The translations under genes and the position numbers were made by a program. The notes under the pieces were generated by a model. The model was given only the letters and a program-made list of their open reading frames with translations. It searched no databases and had not been told where the DNA came from. Shown piece after piece: positions 7,229-11,292 of a DNA stretch of 11,292 nucleotides. The stretch is from Oehlia diaphana (taxonomy: Eukaryota > Glomeromycota > Glomeromycetes > Glomerales > Glomeraceae): positions 1 through 11,292 of the forward strand of contig QZLH01002810.1 of assembly GCA_003833135.1 (NCBI GenBank), read 5' to 3'. The stretch's first letter is position 1, and each line of letters begins with the position of its first letter.

Positions 7229-8197
7229 TTTAACTATATTAACCTAAGTATACATGCTTTGGTATAATCTAACTATATCGTAAATACCGACGGTCATCGG
7301 GATTCAAGATTTATTTTGTCCTACATTAAATTTTGATTTTACTGTAAATCGGAAATTTTATTTTGCAAATCAAAATATATATGGTCATTCCGAGTTTAAT
7401 CACGTGATTTTCCGTAAAATTATTTTTATTATTGTATGGATATATTAGGAATTTTTATTTTTAGCTTTTTTTTTATATCTTGTTTATTTTATTTAATTAG
7501 AACATTCATGTATTATGTAGTAGGTAATAGTACTACAACTTCATCATATGAGATGAAGGTTTGGTAATGAGGTATAATAATTTGTATGTTTTTCTTCATA
7601 TAAACAAATAAAGTACTTCGTTTTATCAAATACATACATATGGTCATTGTTCTTCAATATTTGACCTTTGTAGAGGACGTCTAAGTCGTCTAACGTCTAA
7701 AGCAGGAAAATCACGTGACTTTTCAAAAATATTTTTTTAATAAAGCTTTTCGCCATTATAAACGACCTTTTAAACATATATGCTAAATGTATAATTGCCT
7801 GCTCTGCAAATTTACTTAGAGCACAAAATGAGGTTTTGAATGCCGTTTTCGATTTATTGGACTTTACATTTGAGAAAAAAGATTTTTTGCAGATCATATT
7901 CAAAAATGGATAGACAAAAAAAAAAAAAAATTTGAAAAGTTAAAAATAGTATTCAAAAATTTACTATTTTTTTTTCCTTAAGAAGATATGCTTTTATTTT
8001 ATGATTTTCAAGTTTATATTAATCTTAATAAATAAAAAAAAAAAAATTAGACCAATCATATTATATCATATCAAGTGATTTGCCGTTTTAGACGATCCCC
8101 CTTTATACAAAATGATCTGTCAAACATAGGACTCGGGATTTGCGTGAATCAAAAAAAAAAAAAATTTCGGGATTGCATGCTTAAATAGTTGTTGATC
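7229..8197. other. AT-rich intergenic region with scattered short repeats
   Basis: There is no gene I recognise; the minus-strand open frame at 7697-7903 has no family features. Two CACGTG palindromes (7401-7406 and 7712-7717) lie in similar contexts, each preceded by AAT and followed by A(T/C)TTT. An ATATGGTCATT phrase precedes both, at about 7379 and 7637. The phrase TGCCGTTTTCGATTTATTGG at 7841 recurs in diverged form at 10021. Confidence 0.5.
7841..7873 (+). repeat. Short dispersed repeat, copy 1 (partner at 10021-10053)
   Basis: TGCCGTTTTCGATTTATTGG followed by ACTTTACATTTGAG resembles CGCCGTTTTCGAATTACTTG followed by AAACTACATTTTGT at 10021. A third, shorter hit, TTGCCGTTTTAGACGA, lies at about 8082. 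CACGTGAC occurs within 130 bases of the two longer copies. Confidence 0.45.
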
Positions 8198-8366
8198 AAA
8201 AATTTCGGAAATTTTACACAATTTTATTTTTCTATTTTACAAAATGATAATTAACAATTTAATAGACTTTTAAAGAAAATAAAGTGAAAAATGTCGGAAA
8301 TTTTACACAATTTAATTTTTCTTTTTTACGAAATGATAATTAATTATTTTAAAGAAAATAAAGTAA
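8198..8366 (+). repeat. Tandem duplication upstream of the lipase gene (89 bp plus about 80 bp)
   Basis: Copy 1 (8198-8286) and copy 2 (8287-8366) share AAAAAT(T/G)TCGGAAATTT, then TACACAATTT, TAC(A/G)AAATGATAATTAA and the end phrase AAAGAAAATAAAGT. Copy 2 lacks about 10 bases in the middle. The pair ends 200 bases before the lipase start codon and 110 bases before its TATA box, so it lies where an upstream regulatory region would be. Confidence 0.8.
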
Positions 8367-8476
8367 AAGAATGATTTAGTTAATAAACTATGAAGAAATC
8401 TATTGATATAATGAAAAAATGTGATGGTATATTATTTGAATTTCAATAAAGATACGATCATAACTCCAAAAAAATG

Positions 8477-8484
8477 TATAAAAG
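8477..8484 (+). promoter_or_regulatory. Probable TATA box of the lipase gene
   Basis: TATAAAAG lies 83 bases before the lipase ATG, is a full match to the core TATA motif, and is followed by a T/C-rich stretch (TTTTTTTCTCTGACAGC) that could hold the transcription start. The region is A+T-rich, so a chance match is possible, but the spacing is right. Confidence 0.5.
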
Positions 8485-8566
8485 AACGTGTTTTTTTCTC
8501 TGACAGCATTTCATTATTTTACACTAAAATATTATACTAAATATTTCCTCTATAAATCAATAAGCA

Positions 8567-9854
8567 ATGCAGCAGCAAATAATTTCCTCAAGTTGCAAAG
8601 CAACTTCTATCAAACACACATTATCCTTCAAGTTAATTTCTTTAATCTCTTTAATCTTTTTATCAGTATTAATCGAAGCTGCTCCAGTACCTAATGCTCT
8701 TGGTCCCATTACATCAGTCCCTAATTTAAAGAGCTTTGCTAATTACGCTGCTGCTGCTTATATTAAGGCTCCTCTTAATAATTGGGACTGTGGAGACATC
8801 TGTCTTGCAACTAAGGGTACCCAATTTGTTAAAGACTTTACAAACGATGTGCTCAACACAAGGGGTATTTTTATATTATTACTGTGCCACACACGTTAAC
8901 TTTTTGCGTTTATTAACAAAATAATAAATATGTAGGTTACATAGCCATGGAACCAGAAAAAAAATTAATCATCGTATCATATAGAGGAACTGTACCATTA
9001 AGTGTTAGAAATTACATTTCTGACTTTGTTATTTATCAAGATTCATATGAACCTGTAAGTGATTCCGCGGTACACCATGGATTTCTTAATGCTTGGCAAC
9101 AAATTCAACCCAAAGTTACCGATGATCTTATAAATTTAATCAAAGAAAAGCCCGATTTCAGTATCGGATTTATGGGTCACAGTTTAGGTGGTGGTAAGTT
9201 CAATAAATTAAAAAAAAAAAAATTACATATTTAATTACAACTTTTTAACAGTCTTTTTTTTTTATCATAGCACTTGCTACATTTTCGGCATTAGATCTTA
9301 TACAAAAGGTGCCAGAATTAGCTAAAAAAAATGAAAAAGTGTTTCTTGCTACATTTGGTCAACCAAGAGTGGGTGATGAAAATTTTGCTAAATATGTTGA
9401 TGAAAACCTAGTAGCAATAAGAAGTATAGTTCGTGGTGATATAGTTCCTCGTTTACCTACATCATGGACAATTCCATTTATTGGGTCCTATAAACATTTT
9501 GGTGAAGAGTTATATATAAATAATCCTGATCAAGATCCAAATGCCTTCACTGAATGTAATGCTGAAGATCCAAATTGTTCTGAATCGGTACCTTTAACTG
9601 AGTTAGGCCTAAAGTATCATTCGGGTCCCTATTATGGTGTTAATATGAGAGATGCTAATAAAGCATCCAATGTAATTTCCTATGTAGATTTCAGTGACGA
9701 AGATTACGATTACTTAGCTGATCCTTATATCAATTATGACCCAAATTTCGATTATGAGGGAGCTATGAGAGTTAAAGGTTTTGATGGTACTAAGGGAGTT
9801 AACGGTACTGAGGGAGTTAAAGGTACTAAGGGAGTTAACGGTACTAAGGACTAA
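8567..9854 (+). CDS. Secreted class 3 (fungal-type) lipase with collagen-like C-terminal tail, three exons
   Basis: Exons 8567-8864, 8936-9193 and 9271-9854 join to 379 residues. An N-terminal signal peptide has a long polar start and a hydrophobic core (about residues 20-37) ending IEA-AP, so secretion is likely. The alpha/beta-hydrolase fold of lipase class 3 (triacylglycerol hydrolysis) follows: SYRGT (114-118) forms the oxyanion region, GHSLGGALA holds the nucleophile Ser182, RGDIVPRLP gives Asp242 and KYHSGPYYGV gives His302, so the triad is complete. CGDIC near residue 76 fits the disulfide of secreted fungal lipases. After an acidic, Tyr-rich linker, residues 355-378 are eight uninterrupted Gly-X-Y triplets. 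Both introns are canonical, and splicing rebuilds TRGYIAM and GHSLGGALA exactly. A TATA box lies 83 bp upstream. A 7-bp duplication near the end has changed the C-terminus. No internal lesion is visible. Confidence 0.92.
8865..8935 (+). other. Lipase intron 1 (71 bp, phase 1)
   Basis: The donor is AGGG|GTATTT and the acceptor ATGTAG|GTTACATAG. The split codon becomes GGT (Gly100). Without splicing the frame ends 11 codons into the intron. TATTAACA at about 8911 is a suitable branch site. Confidence 0.88.
9194..9270 (+). other. Lipase intron 2 (77 bp, phase 1), splitting the nucleophile elbow
   Basis: The donor is GGTG|GTAAGT, right after GHSLGG, and the acceptor is ATCATAG|CACTTGC. The split codon becomes GCA (Ala186). 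An alternative acceptor AACAG at 9247-9251 precedes a T-rich tract, but its use would break the frame. The long T run before 9270 is a normal polypyrimidine tract. Confidence 0.88.
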
Positions 9855-9856
9855 GG
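9777..9856 (+). repeat. Coding minisatellite: 9-bp/18-bp units encoding Gly-X-Y triplets, ending in a 7-bp duplication
   Basis: Alternating GGTACTAAG and GGAGTTAAC 9-mers, with GAG and AAA variants, encode GTK, GVN, GTE and GVK triplets after an initial GFD. The last full triplet ends at 9848. The heptamer ACTAAGG then occurs twice in a row (9843-9849 and 9850-9856), which moves the frame and gives a TAA at 9852-9854. Confidence 0.85.
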
Positions 9857-9921
9857 GAGTTAACGGAGTTGACAGAGACGATAATAACTAAAGGCTATAT
9901 ATGATTAATTTTTTATTTTTA

Positions 9922-10014
9922 GACTTAAAATAGATAATAATGTAACATAATTAATTTAATTAATTTATTGACTTAAAATAGATAATAATATAATTTAATA
10001 ATTTAATTAATTTG
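9922..10014 (+). repeat. 48-bp tandem duplication in the lipase 3' flank
   Basis: The phrase GACTTAAAATAGATAATAAT starts at 9922 and again at 9970, each followed by a diverged TAATTTAATTAATTT tract. The pair begins about 70 bases after the lipase stop and so may lie in its 3' untranslated region. Confidence 0.75.
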
Positions 10015-11058
10015 TTTTATCGCCGTTTTCGAATTACTTGAAACTACATTTTGTCGTTCACGTGACTGCTCGTTCATGTCTATATTTATTTCAGCGACTT
10101 AGAATTTTTTTGATCTCTATTTACCATCTGCATAATATGTCGCCTGTGTTACCATAAATATATAGTCGAGTGGTAAGATGATCCCTAGTATAGACATCTT
10201 TGGATTCCTTTTCATTATGGCATTTGCCCGGCCATTTTTATATACCTTTATCTGATATTAATACTAATGCAGTCAACTCTCTATAAATGATATTGTGAAA
10301 ATCGCGATAATAGTGACGAGGGAATCATGTTAAATAAAGATAGTTTATAATTCAATAACTTATAATTTATTAATTTATCAATCACAAACACTTGCATTGT
10401 ATAATTCTTTTAATGATACTGTTTACAGTAACTTCACGAGTCATCAGAATTGCTCACGACAATAAATTATTGACCCAAACTTTCTGTTTGCATTTAATAC
10501 GAGTTTAGTCGGGGTGGTCGATATCTTGGGACAGTAATACTTTGTTTTTTTTATAATTACTACTTATGTAGGTAAATATACAAAATAGTGCACCCTTTCG
10601 TTCTCAAAAAAATACAAATAATAAAATAAAATAAAATTATAAGGTTATTACTTCTTTATTTATTAACGTTTTTCTTCTGTTTTTTTTTTTTTAGTTTCTA
10701 TTCATTATAAAAGCCCAAACAAAAGGATGTAACGTTTACCATCTTTTGCGTATTCAATAGTATAACGTAAATGAAAATTAACGAATATTGGTTCATATTA
10801 TGTCAATTATTTCACAGCGCAGAGGGTTTTACAGGCTGAAAGAGACGCTGAGTTCACGAAAAAATTGTAGATACCACGTAAATAACAATTACTTACATAT
10901 TTAGTGTAAGAATTTTTGAAGCAACTATCGATCACCAATATCAATCATGAAATCAAGTTTTAAAAGGCATTATAAAAGTCATCACTTACTGTAGTTGAGT
11001 GATACGGAAAGTTGTGGAGTCCGGTCGGGGTGAGTGTATACGGACCTCTATGTGACAT
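10015..11058. other. Intergenic region with eroded repeats, no gene recognised
   Basis: No open frame here looks like a protein. The composition is somewhat less A+T-rich than the desert at 5966-6581. A CACGTG lies at 10059-10064. CAGTCAACTCTCTATAAATG at 10270 resembles the end of a pogo/Tc1-type DNA transposon. Two CGGGGTG phrases occur at about 10511 and 11027. I found no tRNA cloverleaf. Confidence 0.45.
10270..10320 (+). mobile_element. Possible terminal inverted repeat of a pogo/Tc1-type DNA transposon
   Basis: The CAGTCAACTCTCTATAAATG start and the following GATAATAGTGACG phrase have the look of a Tc1/pogo superfamily end, which typically begins CAGT. No matching inverted end is visible in the window, and the expected TA target dinucleotide is not directly in front, so the element is either incomplete or decayed, or the match is coincidental. 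Confidence 0.3.
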
Positions 11059-11073
11059 GTGATAAATAACACG

Positions 11074-11205
11074 ACAGGCCAAACACGTGATTCAGAGTGG
11101 GCCGAGATGCTATTCATCACATACCCTTATGCTACACACCGCCAAATGTCACCGTACTTCCTGACCGAACTTATGGCAAGCCGTACTGGTCAAAAGGTTG
11201 ATAAC
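11074..11205 (+). pseudogene. Decayed integrase C-terminal fragment of a Ty3/Gypsy-like retrotransposon
   Basis: The open frame at 11059-11247 encodes TGQTRDSEWAEML, then YPYATHRQMSPYFL. The pattern W..ML...YAY.T.R....SP..L is the end of the retroviral-type integrase core of Ty3/Gypsy elements, where W and the SP..L motif are conserved. Here the spacing between the Tyr/Ala motif and MSPYFL is shorter than usual, so residues are missing. The frame runs on through the dispersed-repeat phrase (encoding TGQKVDN) into the palindromic array. This is inferred from a short motif only. It is not likely to be functional. Confidence 0.42.
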
Positions 11206-11292
11206 TTTTCATCATGTTTTATGATGATTGTTCATCATGTTTCATGATAACTTTTCATCATGTTTTCATGATGACTTTTCATCATGTTTTAT
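11171..11292 (+). repeat. Dispersed repeat, copy 2, followed by a palindromic 22-25-bp array that runs off the window
   Basis: Positions 11171-11205 match copy 1 at 5308-5344. From 11203 a tandem array follows, with units of about 22-25 bases built on CTTTTCATCATGTTTYATGATGA. Every unit contains the inverted pair CATCAT/ATGATG around a GTTT loop. At least three units and part of a fourth are present, and the array continues past the window end. Confidence 0.75.

Noticed and set aside
7697..7903. Minus-strand open frame of 68 codons
   Set aside because: There is no recognisable motif and it lies in repeat-derived DNA; it overlaps the dispersed CCGTTTTCGA phrase.
8488..8924. Two plus-strand open frames overlapping the first lipase exon
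   Set aside because: They are other frames of the lipase signal-peptide exon, which is supported by family similarity and splice sites.
9251..9270. Alternative acceptor AACAG at 9247-9251 for lipase intron 2
   Set aside because: Its use shifts the frame and destroys GHSLGGALA; the acceptor at 9270 restores the family sequence.
142..9854. Possible co-regulated cluster of kinase, BTB-TLD and lipase genes
   Set aside because: Orientation, spacing and repeat content do not suggest joint function, and these families are individually abundant and dispersed in such genomes.
10157..10215. tRNA- or SINE-like A box (TAGTCGAGTGG) with a following stretch
   Set aside because: The A-box match is good but no B box (GGTTCGANNCC) follows at a usable distance and no cloverleaf can be drawn.

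Overview
The window is extremely A+T-rich nuclear DNA from a eukaryote with short (71-90 bp) GT-AG introns. Its gene families point strongly to an arbuscular mycorrhizal fungus of the Glomeromycotina, most likely Rhizophagus or a close relative. The evidence is a Sel1-repeat protein fused to a zinc-ribbon and a TKL-like kinase, a BTB-BACK-TLD protein, and a secreted class 3 lipase. The first two families are greatly expanded in those genomes. The species assignment is inference from family content and base composition; nothing in the window proves it.

Layout. Positions 1-95 are non-Sel1 sequence, possibly a transposon end, joined directly to a truncated Sel1 repeat. Positions 142-2148 (+) hold a Sel1/zinc-ribbon/kinase gene with one 75-bp intron. 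Positions 2565-2933 (+) hold an orphan small basic ORF with one hydrophobic segment, flanked by two diverged copies of a short direct repeat. Positions 3458-4981 (-) hold a BTB-BACK-TLD gene with one clean intron and three lesions (a -1 frameshift, a nonsense codon and a +1 frameshift), so it is called a pseudogene. Positions 4982-8476 are a long repeat-rich AT desert. It contains a dispersed repeat followed by a CATCAT/ATGATG array, two local tandem-repeat families, a small GC-rich palindromic island, a short relic of a kinase N-lobe and a promoter-proximal 89-bp duplication. Positions 8567-9854 (+) hold an apparently intact three-exon secreted class 3 lipase with a collagen-like Gly-X-Y tail. 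Positions 9855-11292 are again repeat-rich, with a 48-bp duplication, a possible DNA-transposon end, a decayed Ty3/Gypsy-type integrase fragment and a second copy of the dispersed repeat running off the window end.

The genes do not look like an operon or a co-working cluster. They are three unrelated, independently oriented loci in transposon-eroded sequence. The two apparently functional products are an intracellular signalling or adaptor kinase and an extracellular lipid hydrolase. The most interesting local signals are the Gly-X-Y tail of the lipase with the 7-bp duplication that shortens it, the trimeric higher-order structure of the Sel1 array, and the decay of the BTB-TLD gene. I found no convincing new multi-gene system, tRNA, rRNA or CRISPR array.
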